From Pseudoduganella dura (lineage in GTDB: Bacteria > Pseudomonadota > Gammaproteobacteria > Burkholderiales > Burkholderiaceae_D), in the NCBI RefSeq assembly GCF_009727155.1, contig NZ_WNWM01000002.1, forward strand, positions 992,001 to 1,056,000: a stretch of 64,000 nt of DNA. Reading direction: 5' to 3'. A model generated the notes under the pieces. The model saw nothing but the letters and a program-made list of their open reading frames with translations. It did not search any database and was not told where the DNA came from. The position numbers were made by a program, and so were the translations under genes. Positions 55,648 through 64,000 of this stretch are shown piece after piece. How positions within the stretch are numbered: position 1 is the stretch's first letter; every line of letters begins with the position of its first letter.

Positions 55648-55962
55648 TCAATGGATGGGGAAGCCCAGCTCGGTCGGCAAGGGCTGCGCGGCGATCGACG
55701 TCTCGCCTTCCGGGTCCTTTTCGGTGATCCACGCGATCCATACCAGCACTTCGCGAATGCTGGCCAGGCCGCTGTGCAGTGCCGTCCTGGCGGTGCGCAG
55801 CTCTTCCAGCTCGCCGCTGCCATAGGCGGGGGCGATCCAGATCCCTTCGGGAACCGCGCTGATCCGGCCTTCCAGGTCCGCGAGATCGGCCGTCATTTCT
55901 TCCTGCAGCGCTTCGAGCACCGTCACCACGAGCTCGGTGTCGCAAATATCTGTTTCGTTCAT
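55648..55962 (-). CDS. Small acidic hypothetical protein
   Basis: The 104-residue product begins MNETDICDTELVVTVLEALQ and is acidic and mainly helical. LQEEMTADLADLEGRISAVP and LRTARTALHSGLASIREVLV are amphipathic segments, likely a short coiled coil. There is no signal peptide or membrane helix. GGAGAA precedes the ATG at 55962, which supports this start over the longer frame. I do not recognise the family. It lies between the phosphatase and rpoD genes on the same strand, too far from both to be clearly in an operon. Confidence 0.6.
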   Translation of the reverse strand: MNETDICDTELVVTVLEALQEEMTADLADLEGRISAVPEGIWIAPAYGSGELEELRTARTALHSGLASIREVLVWIAWITEKDPEGETSIAAQPLPTELGFPIH

Positions 55963-56167
55963 GGGGATTCTCCATTCGATTGCACAGGCAAAACCGCCCA
56001 GTTGCACAGGCGACCAGGAGATGCTGTCAAGGAGGAATCAAACAGGGCCGCCGAAAGGCGACGGAGAGTCCAACCGAAACAACAACGACTGGACGTAGTG
56101 TCAGTCAGAGCATACAGCGCACCGCAACATTCACCTAGTTATTTTGGAATTCATTTCATGCCCGCGG

Positions 56168-56200
56168 GCGAAAAAAAAGGACGCCGGCGGCGTCCTTTTC
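56168..56200 (-). terminator. Rho-independent terminator of rpoD
   Basis: On the minus strand AAAAGGACGCC pairs with GGCGTCC around a short loop, followed by a run of eight T residues (the A-run at 56171-56178 on the plus strand). It lies about 25 bases after the rpoD stop codon. Confidence 0.88.
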
Positions 56201-56219
56201 GGTGCGATCGGGAATCCGA

Positions 56220-58676
56220 TCAGTTCTGCGTCAGGAACGTCTTGAGCTTGTCCGAACGCGATGGCTGGCGCAGCTTGCTCATGGCCTTCGCTTCGATCTG
56301 GCGGATACGTTCGCGCGTCACGTCGAACTGCTTGCCGACTTCTTCCAGCGTGTGGTCGTTCGACATTTCGACGCCGTAGCGCATGCGCAGCACCTTCGCT
56401 TCGCGCGGGGTCAGCGAATCGAGCACTTCCTTGATCACATTGCGCATCGAGGCGTGCAGTGCGGCGTCCAGCGGGGCCAGCGTGGTGTTGTCCTCGATGA
56501 AGTCGCCCAGCTGCGAATCGCCGTCCTCGCCCATCGGCGTTTCCATCGAAATCGGCTCCTTGGCGATCTTCATGATCTCGCGCACCTTCGATTCCGGCAT
56601 CTCCATCTTCGCCGCCAGCGTCGCCATGTCCGGCTCGTTGCCGGTTTCCTGCATGATCTGGCGGCTGATGCGGTTCATCTTGTTGATCGTTTCGATCATG
56701 TGCACCGGCACGCGGATGGTGCGCGCCATGTCGGCGATCGAACGCGTGATCGCCTGGCGGATCCACCACGTGGCGTACGTCGAGAACTTGTAGCCGCGAC
56801 GGTACTCGAACTTGTCGACCGCCTTGAGCAGGCCGATATTGCCTTCCTGGATCAGGTCCAGGAATTGCAAGCCGCGGTTGATGTATTTCTTGGCGATCGA
56901 GATCACGAGGCGCAGGTTGGCCACCGTCATTTCGCGCTTCGCATGGCGGGCGCGCTTCTCGCCGGCCGCCATCTGCTTGTTGATCTTGCGCAGGTCGGCC
57001 AGCGGCAGCGCCACGCGCTCCTGCAGGTCGATCATCTTGTTCTGCAGTTCCTTGATGGCCGGCACGTTACGGCCCAGCACCGCGCTGTATGGATGGCGCG
57101 CGCCCACTTCGCCGTCCACCCAGTCCAGGTTCGTTTCATTGCCCGGGAAGACCTTGATGAAGTGCGCCCGCGGCATGCCGCAGCGGTTCACGCACAGTTC
57201 CAGCACGGCGCGCTCGATGTTGCGCACCTGCTCCATCTGGCCGCGCAGCGTGTCGCACAGCTTTTCCACCACTTTCGCGGTGAAGCGGATGCCCAGCAGC
57301 TCGACGGAAATCGCCGACTGCGCCTTCTGGTACGCCGCGGAGCCGTAGGCGGCCTTGCGCATGCGGTCGAACTGCGACGAGATGACGGCGAAGCGCTCCA
57401 GCGCATCGACCTTCAGCTGCACCAGCTGTTCGCTGGAGAAGCCGGCCGCGCCGCCGTTGGCGTCGCCGTCGGCATCCTCTTCCTCGATCTCTTCTTCCTC
57501 GTCGTCGTCGCCGGCCGCCGCGGGCGCGGGTGCCGCCGCCGGTGCCGGCGCCGAATTCTCGTCCGGATCGACGAAGCCGTCGACCACGTCGTCCACCTTC
57601 AGCTCGTCGCTTTCGATCTTCGCGGCCAGCTCGACGATCTCGTTGATCGTGGTCGGGCAGGCGGAGATGGCCTGGATCATGTCGCGCAGGCCTTCCTCGA
57701 TGCGCTTGGCGATGGCGATCTCGCCTTCGCGCGTGAGCAGCGCGACCGCGCCCATTTCACGCATGTACATGCGCACCGGGTCGGTGGTGCGGCCGAAGTC
57801 GGAATCCACGGTCGACAGCGCCGTGGCGGCAGCCGCTTCCACTTCGTCGTCGGAGGTGGCCGTGGCCACGTTGTCGGACAGCAGCAGCGCCTCGGCATCC
57901 GGGGCGCGCTCGTAGACGGCGATGCCCATGTCGTTGAACGTGGCGATGATGCCTTCGATCGCTTCCGGATCGACGATGTTCTCGGGCAACTGGTCGTTGA
58001 TCTCGGCATAGGTGAGGAAACCGCGGTCCTTGCCCATGTTGATCAGGTTCTTGAACTGCTGGCGGCGCTTTTCCACGTCGTCGGTGGTCAGGCCGGCTTC
58101 GCCGCCGAACGGATCGAGGCCCTTCGCCTTGCGCTCGCGCGCCTTCGACGCTGCCTTCAGTTCGGCGCGTTCGACGGCGTTCAGCGCCGCCACCTCATCG
58201 TTCTCCGGCGTGAATTCGCTCGGCTTGCGGCCGCGGCGGCCCGGCACTTTGACGGACGGCAGCAGGTAGCCGGAGGTGTCGATCGAGGCCAGCGTGGCGG
58301 CATCCGTGACCTGGCTGACGGCGGCCGGGGCGGTCGACGACGGCGTGGCGGCCGATGCGTTCAGGTCGAGCTTGGCCTTGCGCACGCGCACCACCGGCGC
58401 TTTCGGCGCGGCGTCGTCCTGCTCCTTGCGCACCGCTTTTTTCGGTTCCTCGACCGCGTCCGCAACGGCTTCCACCGGCAGGTCGGCCGACGCCGTGTCA
58501 CCGGCCAGCACAGCCAGGCGCGACGTTTTCTTCTTTACCACGGTCACTTTGCCGGCGGCCTCTTGCGCATTGTCGATCACATAGGATAAGGTGGTCTTCG
58601 GCACAGTCAGCGGCGCGGCTTCGGCGCGCGGCTTCTTGGCGGACAGCGTGAGGGTCTTCGGCATTTTCGTCGTCAT
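56220..58676 (-). CDS. rpoD: RNA polymerase primary sigma factor (sigma-70)
   Basis: The 818-residue protein is the housekeeping sigma factor. It has a long alanine/valine/lysine-rich N-terminus (about 200 residues), then region 1.1 ([20 protein letters not shown]). Region 1.2 is [11 protein letters not shown], followed by an acidic non-conserved insert. Region 2 contains [13 protein letters not shown] and [15 protein letters not shown], and region 4 includes [20 protein letters not shown]. The N-terminal extension makes it longer than E. coli RpoD but fits Oxalobacteraceae. I start at ATG 58676, preceded by an AAGAG-type site. dnaG, the usual partner, is not upstream. Confidence 0.97.
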   Translation of the reverse strand: MTTKMPKTLTLSAKKPRAEAAPLTVPKTTLSYVIDNAQEAAGKVTVVKKKTSRLAVLAGDTASADLPVEAVADAVEEPKKAVRKEQDDAAPKAPVVRVRKAKLDLNASAATPSSTAPAAVSQVTDAATLASIDTSGYLLPSVKVPGRRGRKPSEFTPENDEVAALNAVERAELKAASKARERKAKGLDPFGGEAGLTTDDVEKRRQQFKNLINMGKDRGFLTYAEINDQLPENIVDPEAIEGIIATFNDMGIAVYERAPDAEALLLSDNVATATSDDEVEAAAATALSTVDSDFGRTTDPVRMYMREMGAVALLTREGEIAIAKRIEEGLRDMIQAISACPTTINEIVELAAKIESDELKVDDVVDGFVDPDENSAPAPAAAPAPAAAGDDDEEEEIEEEDADGDANGGAAGFSSEQLVQLKVDALERFAVISSQFDRMRKAAYGSAAYQKAQSAISVELLGIRFTAKVVEKLCDTLRGQMEQVRNIERAVLELCVNRCGMPRAHFIKVFPGNETNLDWVDGEVGARHPYSAVLGRNVPAIKELQNKMIDLQERVALPLADLRKINKQMAAGEKRARHAKREMTVANLRLVISIAKKYINRGLQFLDLIQEGNIGLLKAVDKFEYRRGYKFSTYATWWIRQAITRSIADMARTIRVPVHMIETINKMNRISRQIMQETGNEPDMATLAAKMEMPESKVREIMKIAKEPISMETPMGEDGDSQLGDFIEDNTTLAPLDAALHASMRNVIKEVLDSLTPREAKVLRMRYGVEMSNDHTLEEVGKQFDVTRERIRQIEAKAMSKLRQPSRSDKLKTFLTQN

Positions 58677-59181
58677 TAAATATCTCTTCAGTGCCTGGCC
58701 GGGCACGACGCGGTGGAAAAAATTGAACAATCCAGCGCGGCCTTCATCGAGGCCCCGCCGGTACGTATATGGGGATCATCCGGAATGAAAAAAGCCCGCG
58801 CATCGTGAACCGCGCCTCCATGGCCCGATTAACGGGTCGATCAGGCACGAGTTCGTCGCGGACTCGGTTCCGGGTATTCAGTACAAACAGAAGAGAGGGC
58901 TCGGCCCTGTCGCGCCTGCCGGGTTTCATGAATCCGTTCATGCACCCCGGGCGCCGTCATGCGGAAAGCCCTGTTCAGGGGACCGCGTACAACTCCTTAC
59001 CAGACTGAATCTGCACCGTGCTGCTTTTGGTGCGTCGGCCATTATACACGCTTTGCTATCTCCTGGCACGCCGATGGCATAAAGTCCAGCTGTCAAGGGG
59101 TGTGATCGGCCCGGCATGGTGACGAAAAATGCAAGGCGTGCGCTGGTTGCGCGTGGTATGCTGACGCCTCCTGATTAACCT
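58677..59181. other. Long rpoD-proQ divergent region, no gene seen
   Basis: About 500 bases separate rpoD from the ProQ-like gene. A minus-strand -10 hexamer TATAAT lies at 59041-59046 (annotated separately), which would give rpoD a 5' leader of about 360 bases. Short open frames exist on both strands (for example a 65-codon minus frame, 58941-58744), but none has a convincing family match or ribosome-binding site. No tRNA was recognised. A TTGACA on the minus strand (59096-59091) is too far from the TATAAT to pair with it. Confidence 0.5.
59041..59069 (-). promoter_or_regulatory. Putative rpoD promoter
   Basis: On the minus strand TATAAT (59046-59041) is a perfect -10. Seventeen bases upstream, GTGCCA (59069-59064) matches four of six -35 positions. 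It would give rpoD a leader of about 360 bases, which is unusually long and could host post-transcriptional control. Confidence 0.45.
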
Positions 59182-59790
59182 ATGATGTCGATGAATACCA
59201 GCCTTACCCCCGAGACTTCCGCTGCCGACGAATCCGCTTCCCAAGCCGCCGCTTCCCAAGACGCCACGCCAGACAATGCTGTGCAAGATGTTGCTGCACA
59301 GGACGCTGCTGCACAGGACGTCACCGCGGCCGATGGTGCCGCACCGGGCGTTGCTGCCCCGGGCACTGCGTCCACCACGGCGGCGGCTCCGGCGCTGAGC
59401 GCCCGCTCGCTGTTGAAGCAGCTTGGGCAGCAGTTCCCGCCATTCCGCGATTTTCTGCCCCTGGCGATCGGGATCGACAAGCAGATCATCGCGCAGGTGC
59501 CGGGCATCGACCGCAAGCTGATGCGTTCCGCGCTGGGCATTCATACGGGTTCGCAGCGCTACCTGCGCGCGATGGAAAAGGCCACCGTGCGCTACAACCT
59601 CGATGGCTCGGCCGGCGCCGAAGTCACCGACGTGCACCGCAAGCATGCCAAGGAAACGCTGGCCGAACGCTTCCGCAAGGAAGCGGAGCGCAAGAAGGCC
59701 GAACGCGAAGCGCAGGCGGCCGAGGAAGCGGCAAGCCGCCGCCAGGAAAAGCTCGAACAGCTGACCGCCAAGTTCTCCCGCAAGGGTTGA
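59182..59790 (+). CDS. proQ: ProQ/FinO-family RNA chaperone
   Basis: The 202-residue protein has a low-complexity N-terminus of about 70 residues rich in A, D, Q and T, including repeated AAQD units. A FinO/ProQ domain follows (about 75-150: LLKQLGQQFPPFRDFLPLAI, then IGIDKQI and LRSALGIHTGSQRYL-like blocks). The C-terminus is charged and helical (EAERKKAEREAQAAEEA). ProQ-family proteins bind structured 3' ends and small RNAs and shape mRNA stability. The order differs from E. coli ProQ, which has its linker after the domain. Start at 59182; nearby internal ATGs are possible. Confidence 0.88.
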   Translation: MMSMNTSLTPETSAADESASQAAASQDATPDNAVQDVAAQDAAAQDVTAADGAAPGVAAPGTASTTAAAPALSARSLLKQLGQQFPPFRDFLPLAIGIDKQIIAQVPGIDRKLMRSALGIHTGSQRYLRAMEKATVRYNLDGSAGAEVTDVHRKHAKETLAERFRKEAERKKAEREAQAAEEAASRRQEKLEQLTAKFSRKG

Positions 59791-59800
59791 TGGCGTCCTG

Positions 59801-60472
59801 ATGGCGTTTCATACCGAAGCGGCACCGCGCGAGCCCGAACTGCCGCCTTACCCGGGCATCGCGCTGGCCGACATCCGCCTCGTGCGCACGGCCGAGGAAG
59901 CGCAGGCCGCCCAGGCCGCCCTGCTCGCGCAAGACGCGATCGGCTTCGACACCGAATCCAAACCCACCTTCGTCAAGGGCCAGAGCTCGGACGGACCGCA
60001 CCTGGTGCAGTTCGCCGACGAGCACACGGCCTGGCTGTTCCCGGTGGGCCCCGACGTGGCGGCACTGCTGCCGGCGCTCAGGGCCATTCTCGAATCGACG
60101 CAGACGCTGAAGGTGGGCTTCGGCCTGTCGGACGATGTCAAGCGCCTGCGCGCCAAGCTCGCCATCGAGCCGGCACGGGTGGTCGACCTGTCGAGCGCAC
60201 TGCGCGTGCCCGGCCAGAAGCACGACCTGGGCGCGAAGAGCGCGGTGGCCAAGTATTTCGGCCGCAAGCTGCAGAAATCGAAAAAGATCTCCACCACCAA
60301 CTGGGCCGCGCCAAGGCTGACGGACAGGCAGCAGCAATATGCCGCCGACGATGCCCAGGTGGCGCTGCGCGTCTACCGCCACTGGATCGCGCTCGGCAAT
60401 ACGCTGCCGCCGCCGAAGGTGGCGCGTCCGCGCAGGCCAGCGGCGGAAAAAGCGGCGGCCGCGAAGGGCTGA
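59801..60472 (+). CDS. 3'-5' exonuclease domain protein (RNase D-like)
   Basis: The 223-residue protein carries the DEDD exonuclease motifs of RNase D and the WRN exonuclease. They are AIGFDTESKP near residue 47 (Asp and Glu), VGFGLSDDVKRL near 105, and YAADDAQVALRVY near 185 with the final Asp and Tyr. The conserved NWAAPRLTDRQQQYAADD block matches the stand-alone form. There is no HRDC domain, so it is shorter than RNase D. It probably trims RNA or DNA 3' ends. It starts 10 bases after the ProQ-like gene, so both may act in RNA handling. Confidence 0.9.
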   Translation: MAFHTEAAPREPELPPYPGIALADIRLVRTAEEAQAAQAALLAQDAIGFDTESKPTFVKGQSSDGPHLVQFADEHTAWLFPVGPDVAALLPALRAILESTQTLKVGFGLSDDVKRLRAKLAIEPARVVDLSSALRVPGQKHDLGAKSAVAKYFGRKLQKSKKISTTNWAAPRLTDRQQQYAADDAQVALRVYRHWIALGNTLPPPKVARPRRPAAEKAAAAKG

Positions 60473-60542
60473 AGCGCGCGGCGCTGTTCTTCCGGCGCGC
60501 GCGGGGGTATGCTTGCGCGGTCGACATCCGCCCAGGAACGGC

Positions 60543-61313
60543 ATGCCCAGTCCAAGACACCCGACGCGCACGGTTTTCATCGCCGCCTTCGCCTTTTCGC
60601 TTGCCGCGCCTGCGGCCGCGTCGCCGCCTGCGTTGCCAGCTTCGCCTGCGCCGCCAGTTCCTCTTGTTCCACCCGATACGCTGGCGCAGCGCGTGGCGCC
60701 CTGCGTCGCGTGCCACCAGCCGCAGGGGCGCAACGACGCGTTCTTTCCCCGCATCGCCGGCAAGCCGGAAGGCTACCTGTACAACCAGCTGCTCAATTTC
60801 CGCGACGGGCGCCGGCAGTATCCGATGATGACCTACATGGTCGGCCACCTGCCCGAGCCTTACCTGCGCGAAATCGCGCAATTCTTCGCCAGCCAGCATC
60901 CGCCGCATCGATCCTCCGCCACCGGCCCGGCCCGCGTGGAGGCCACGGCGCAAATGCTGGAACGGGGCCGCGTGCTCGTCCGGCAGGGCGACGCGGCGCG
61001 CGGGATCCCCGCCTGCATCGCCTGCCACGGCCAGGCGCTGGCCGGCGTCGCGCCGGCGATTCCCGGGCTGGTGGGGTTGCCACGCGACTACATCAATGCC
61101 CAGTTCGGCGCCTGGAAGAACAAGGTGCGGCGCGCGCAGGCGCCCGACTGCATGGCCGACGTGGCATCCCGGCTCACCGGGGCGGATGTGGCGGCGGTTT
61201 CCGCATGGCTGGCCAGCCAGGGCGTGGATGACGCGGCCAGGCCGGCGGCGGCACCCGCCGCGCCGCTGCCTCTGCGGTGCGGCGGCGTGCCCGATCACGG
61301 CGGTGCCCGATGA
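60543..61313 (+). CDS. Di-heme c-type cytochrome
   Basis: The 256-residue periplasmic protein has a signal peptide (residues 1-27). A proline-rich spacer and two heme-binding motifs follow: CVACH at residues 54-58 and CIACH at 158-162. Each comes from a class I cytochrome c fold with a later Met ligand. The C-terminus has a further cysteine-containing tail (LRCGG). It would pass electrons to the oxidase chain. AGGAAC precedes the ATG at 60543. It overlaps the next cytochrome gene by 4 bases (ATGA), so they are coupled. Confidence 0.9.
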   Translation: MPSPRHPTRTVFIAAFAFSLAAPAAASPPALPASPAPPVPLVPPDTLAQRVAPCVACHQPQGRNDAFFPRIAGKPEGYLYNQLLNFRDGRRQYPMMTYMVGHLPEPYLREIAQFFASQHPPHRSSATGPARVEATAQMLERGRVLVRQGDAARGIPACIACHGQALAGVAPAIPGLVGLPRDYINAQFGAWKNKVRRAQAPDCMADVASRLTGADVAAVSAWLASQGVDDAARPAAAPAAPLPLRCGGVPDHGGAR

Positions 61314-62593
61314 GCCGCCGGGCGCGCTGGATCGCCGCCGGCACGGCGATGGTGCTCACGGTCGCCGTGGGCCTGCTGTGGCCGCGCCACGATGACGGAC
61401 CGCCGCCCGGCGCCGCGTTTGCCGCGCTGCCGGCCGCCGACAGGATCGCCCGCGGCGCCTACCTGGCCCGCGCCGCCGACTGCATGGCGTGCCACACGGT
61501 GCGCGGCGGCGCGCAATACGCCGGCGGCCGCGAACTGCAAACGCCGTTCGGCGCCATCGTCTCGCCGAACATCACGCAGGACCCGGAGACCGGCATCGGC
61601 CGCTGGAGCGCGCAGGATTTCTGGAACGCGCTGCACAACGGCCGCTCGCGCGACGGGCGGCTGCTCTACCCCGCCTTCCCCTACACGAACTACACGGCGA
61701 TCACGCGCGACGACGCCGATGCGCTGTATGCCTATTTCCGCACGATCCCCGCGGTACGGCACGCGAGCGCGCCGCACCGGCTGCGCTTCCCGTACGACAC
61801 GCAGCTGGCGCTGGCGGCCTGGCGCGCGCTGTACTTCCGGCCCGGCGTCTACCGGGAGCGCCGCGACCGGCCGGTGGAATGGAATCGCGGCGCCTACCTG
61901 GTGGAAGGCCCCGGCCATTGCAGCGCGTGCCACAGCGCGCGCAATGTGCTGGGCGGCAGCGGCGGCGACCTGTCCGGCGGGCTGGTGCCCGTGCTGGGCT
62001 GGTATGCGCCGTCGCTCACCTCGGACTCGGAAGCGGGCCTGGGCAGCTGGCCGGTGCAGGAAATCGCCCAGTTGCTGCACACGGGCGTGTCGCCGCGCGC
62101 CACCGTGTTCGGCCCGATGGCCGAAGTGGTGGGCGAAAGCCTGCAGTACCTGTCCGAGGCGGATGTGCGGGCCATGGCGGTGTACCTGAAATCGCTGCCG
62201 GCTTCGGCCAACGGCGGCGCGAAACACGAGCGTTCGAAGGCGCCGGAGGCGGTGGCGTTCCTGCAGGCCGGCGCCAGGCTGTACGACAAGCACTGCGCCG
62301 AATGCCACGGCGCCACCGGCGCCGGCTTCCCGCCCCGCTACCCGCCGCTGGCGGGCAACCGCGCGCTGACGATGCCCGACTCCACCAATGCCATCCGCAT
62401 CGTGCTCAACGGCGGCTTCCCGCCCGGCACGCGCGGCAACCCGCGCCCGTACGGCATGCCGCCGTTCGGCCACGCGCTCGACGACGGCGAGGTCGCCCAG
62501 GTGGTCTCCTACCTGCGCAGCGCCTGGGGCAACAACGCCCCGCCGGTGAGCGGCACGGACGTCAACCGGTATCGCGCCGTGCCGCTGGACTGA
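61310..62593 (+). CDS. Tri-heme c-type cytochrome (alcohol dehydrogenase cytochrome subunit-like)
   Basis: The 427-residue protein has an N-terminal membrane anchor (residues 8-24) and three heme motifs: CMACH at residues 58-62, CSACH near 205 and CAECH near 336. The pattern GAYLARAADCMACHTVRGG and the SPNITQDPETGIGRWS block match cytochrome subunits of membrane-bound alcohol, gluconate or aldehyde dehydrogenases. No dehydrogenase gene lies next to it, so the partner enzyme is elsewhere, or this pair serves another donor. It overlaps the di-heme cytochrome gene by 4 bases. Confidence 0.92.
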   Translation: MSRRARWIAAGTAMVLTVAVGLLWPRHDDGPPPGAAFAALPAADRIARGAYLARAADCMACHTVRGGAQYAGGRELQTPFGAIVSPNITQDPETGIGRWSAQDFWNALHNGRSRDGRLLYPAFPYTNYTAITRDDADALYAYFRTIPAVRHASAPHRLRFPYDTQLALAAWRALYFRPGVYRERRDRPVEWNRGAYLVEGPGHCSACHSARNVLGGSGGDLSGGLVPVLGWYAPSLTSDSEAGLGSWPVQEIAQLLHTGVSPRATVFGPMAEVVGESLQYLSEADVRAMAVYLKSLPASANGGAKHERSKAPEAVAFLQAGARLYDKHCAECHGATGAGFPPRYPPLAGNRALTMPDSTNAIRIVLNGGFPPGTRGNPRPYGMPPFGHALDDGEVAQVVSYLRSAWGNNAPPVSGTDVNRYRAVPLD

Positions 62594-62702
62594 AAAATCT
62601 GCGGCCTGTTCCGCTCCCGCTGCAGTCTGTCGCATGCGCCGCGACCGGCGGGGCGGGTTTCCGTACGATGGGGTCATCGACACAGCATTGACGGAGACAG
62701 CC

Positions 62703-63482
62703 ATGAAAACCCATATCCTCGCCCTGGTCGGCACTGCCCTGCTCGCCGCCGTGCTGGCCGCGGGCGGGGCCGCCAGTTCGGCGGCGGCGGCCGATTCGCT
62801 GGCGTGGCTGGGTGCCGGCGAGCGTGTGCAGGGCAGCGGCAGGATCGTGTCGCAGGCGCGCCAGCCGGGGCCGTTCCACGGCGTGGAGCTGTCGGTGGGC
62901 GCACAGGTCGAGGTCGTCATCGGCGGCGACGATACGCTGACGATCGAAGGCGACGACAACATCCTGCCCCTCGTCGAAACGGCGGTGCGCAACGGCATGC
63001 TGGTCATCCGCCCCGTGAAGAAGAACATGCAGATCGATGGCCGCCGGCTGAAGATCGTGGTGCGGGCCCGCAACGTGGACAACCTGGGCGTGGCCGGTTC
63101 CGGCACGCTGCAGGCGACCCGCATTCGCGCCGACAAGCTCACGCTCGAAGTGGCCGGCTCCGGCGCGCTCGATATCGACGGCATCGAAGCGAAATCGATC
63201 GACGTGGAAGTGGCCGGCAGCGGCAAGGTGGAAGCGGCCGGCGAGGCGGCACGCGCCGCGATCTCGATCGCCGGCTCGGGCAAGGCCGATACCACCCGCC
63301 TGAACGTGCAGCATGCCACCGTGAGCGTGAGCGGTTCCGGCCAGTCGCTGCTGACGGCGCGCAGCACGATTACCGCCAACATCACCGGCTCCGGCAACGT
63401 GGGCTATTACGGCGATGCGCAACTGACCAAGGCGGTAGCCGGTTCCGGCACCGTGCAGCGCCTGGGCGCTTCCGCAAGATAA
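62703..63482 (+). CDS. Secreted GIN-domain (DUF2807) protein with GSG repeats
   Basis: The 259-residue product has a signal peptide ending about ASSAAAAD. A head-GIN beta-helix follows, with about six repeats of the type AGSGxLxxxxxxA (for example VAGSGALDIDGIEAKSIDVE). The regular turns suggest a solenoid with many stacked strands. It should be periplasmic or surface-bound with a binding role. GGAGAC precedes the ATG at 62703. It is a distant paralogue of the protein at 47624-48268 but has a clearer repeat. Confidence 0.88.
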   Translation: MKTHILALVGTALLAAVLAAGGAASSAAAADSLAWLGAGERVQGSGRIVSQARQPGPFHGVELSVGAQVEVVIGGDDTLTIEGDDNILPLVETAVRNGMLVIRPVKKNMQIDGRRLKIVVRARNVDNLGVAGSGTLQATRIRADKLTLEVAGSGALDIDGIEAKSIDVEVAGSGKVEAAGEAARAAISIAGSGKADTTRLNVQHATVSVSGSGQSLLTARSTITANITGSGNVGYYGDAQLTKAVAGSGTVQRLGASAR

Positions 63483-63558
63483 GCGGCTGCCAGGCCTACC
63501 CCTTTGCCAGGCCCGGCAGGCGCAAATCCGCCGGGCCTGTCATCTCACCGGCTGGAGA

Positions 63559-64000
63559 TCACAGATCGAACTTCAGCTCGGCCACCAGCGTGCGCTGGGT
63601 GTACGGGTGGAATGCCCAGTACTTCTCGTTGCCCAGGTTGTCGACACCCAGCGCGCCGGACCAGTGATCGTCGAAGCGGTAACGCACCCGCGCGTCGGCC
63701 ACCAGGTAGCGCGACACCCCCATGTACGCAAAGCCGTTCGGGTCGCTGTTGTCCAGCGTGCCGTACTGCGTGCCGCTGTAGCGCAGGCCGGCGCTGGCGC
63801 TCAGCTTTTCGGTGGCGCGCCAGGTGGCCTGCGCGGTGGCCCGCCAGCGAGGCACCCGCGGCTGCCGCTTGCCCACCGATGCCGGCAACGCCGCGTTTTC
63901 GCGGATGCGCGAATCCGCGAACGTGAGGCTGGAATTGACCGACAGGCCGGCCACCAGCACGTCGTCGGCCTGCCGCGCCAGTTCCAGGCCGGTGGTGCGG
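63559..64000 (-). CDS. TonB-dependent receptor, C-terminal part (5' end beyond the window)
   Basis: A minus-strand frame is open from the window end to a stop at 63559 and gives about 146 residues of a TonB receptor barrel C-terminus. YLVADARVRYRFDDHW and ALGVDNLGNEKYWAFHPY are late-strand patterns, the latter the typical penultimate motif. The protein ends in KFDL, near the usual terminal aromatic. The start and plug are outside the window, so the ligand class cannot be judged. It is convergent with the GIN-domain gene. Confidence 0.9.
   Translation of the reverse strand, partial: RTTGLELARQADDVLVAGLSVNSSLTFADSRIRENAALPASVGKRQPRVPRWRATAQATWRATEKLSASAGLRYSGTQYGTLDNSDPNGFAYMGVSRYLVADARVRYRFDDHWSGALGVDNLGNEKYWAFHPYTQRTLVAELKFDL

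Noticed and set aside
58744..58941. 65-codon minus-strand frame in the rpoD leader
   Set aside because: No family match and only a weak ribosome-binding site; could be a leader peptide but nothing in the sequence supports that.

Overview
The window looks like a chromosomal segment of a high-GC betaproteobacterium, most likely Oxalobacteraceae (Massilia / Pseudoduganella / Duganella type). This rests on the conserved blocks ftsK-lolA-rarA, nadE-glnB, hemC-hemD-hemX-hemY beside a divergent ppc, and a long RpoD, together with five TonB-dependent receptors (one cut by the window edge) and a sugar/sulfate-ester scavenging gene content. It is an inference from gene families; no rRNA or tRNA gene was found to settle it.

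Layout. 1-8000: a cut small-protein gene with tandem LacI-type operators upstream, a YciI/hydrolase pair, the rarA-lolA-ftsK operon (minus), then trxB and an Smr-domain gene (plus). 8000-9000: a YicG/TRIC-like channel gene set among many copies of a 13-bp palindrome (GGTGTCGGACACC). 9000-13660: glnB and nadE (minus) and an orphan TonB receptor. 13877-15400: a FemAB-like acyltransferase and a small secreted protein. 15554-22047: a sugar module, namely a FrcBCA-type ABC importer, RbsD/FucU mutarotase, ROK repressor and PfkB sugar kinase in one minus-strand operon, with a P-loop kinase gene divergent from it across an AT-rich inverted repeat. 22078-27600: a large sugar-type TonB receptor with its own palindrome, a beta-lactamase-fold serine hydrolase, a membrane-tail protein and a truncated GNAT gene. 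27649-33032: a sulfate-ester cassette (arylsulfotransferase, TonB receptor, Tat-exported sulfatase). 33189-36423: a HupE/UreJ membrane protein with an Ig-DUF3500 lipoprotein. 36615-44555: ppa, the hem operon and ppc. 44657-52566: mostly single accessory genes, ending in a HAF-repeat protein coupled to an Lgt paralogue that lacks key Lgt residues. 52627-58676: a Fur-controlled siderophore receptor, a YjjG-type phosphatase, a small acidic protein and rpoD. 59182-64000: ProQ-like RNA chaperone, RNase D-like exonuclease, a pair of overlapping c-type cytochromes, a GIN-domain protein and the 3' end of another TonB receptor.

How they work together. Housekeeping functions (chromosome segregation, lipoprotein export, redox, nitrogen signalling, heme, anaplerosis, transcription) alternate with import modules. 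The importers follow one theme: an outer-membrane TonB receptor next to a periplasmic or cytoplasmic processing enzyme and a local operator. The least explained items are the HAF-repeat/Lgt-paralogue pair, the arylsulfotransferase-TonB receptor-sulfatase cassette, the Ig-DUF3500/HupE pair and the two families of paired short palindromes.
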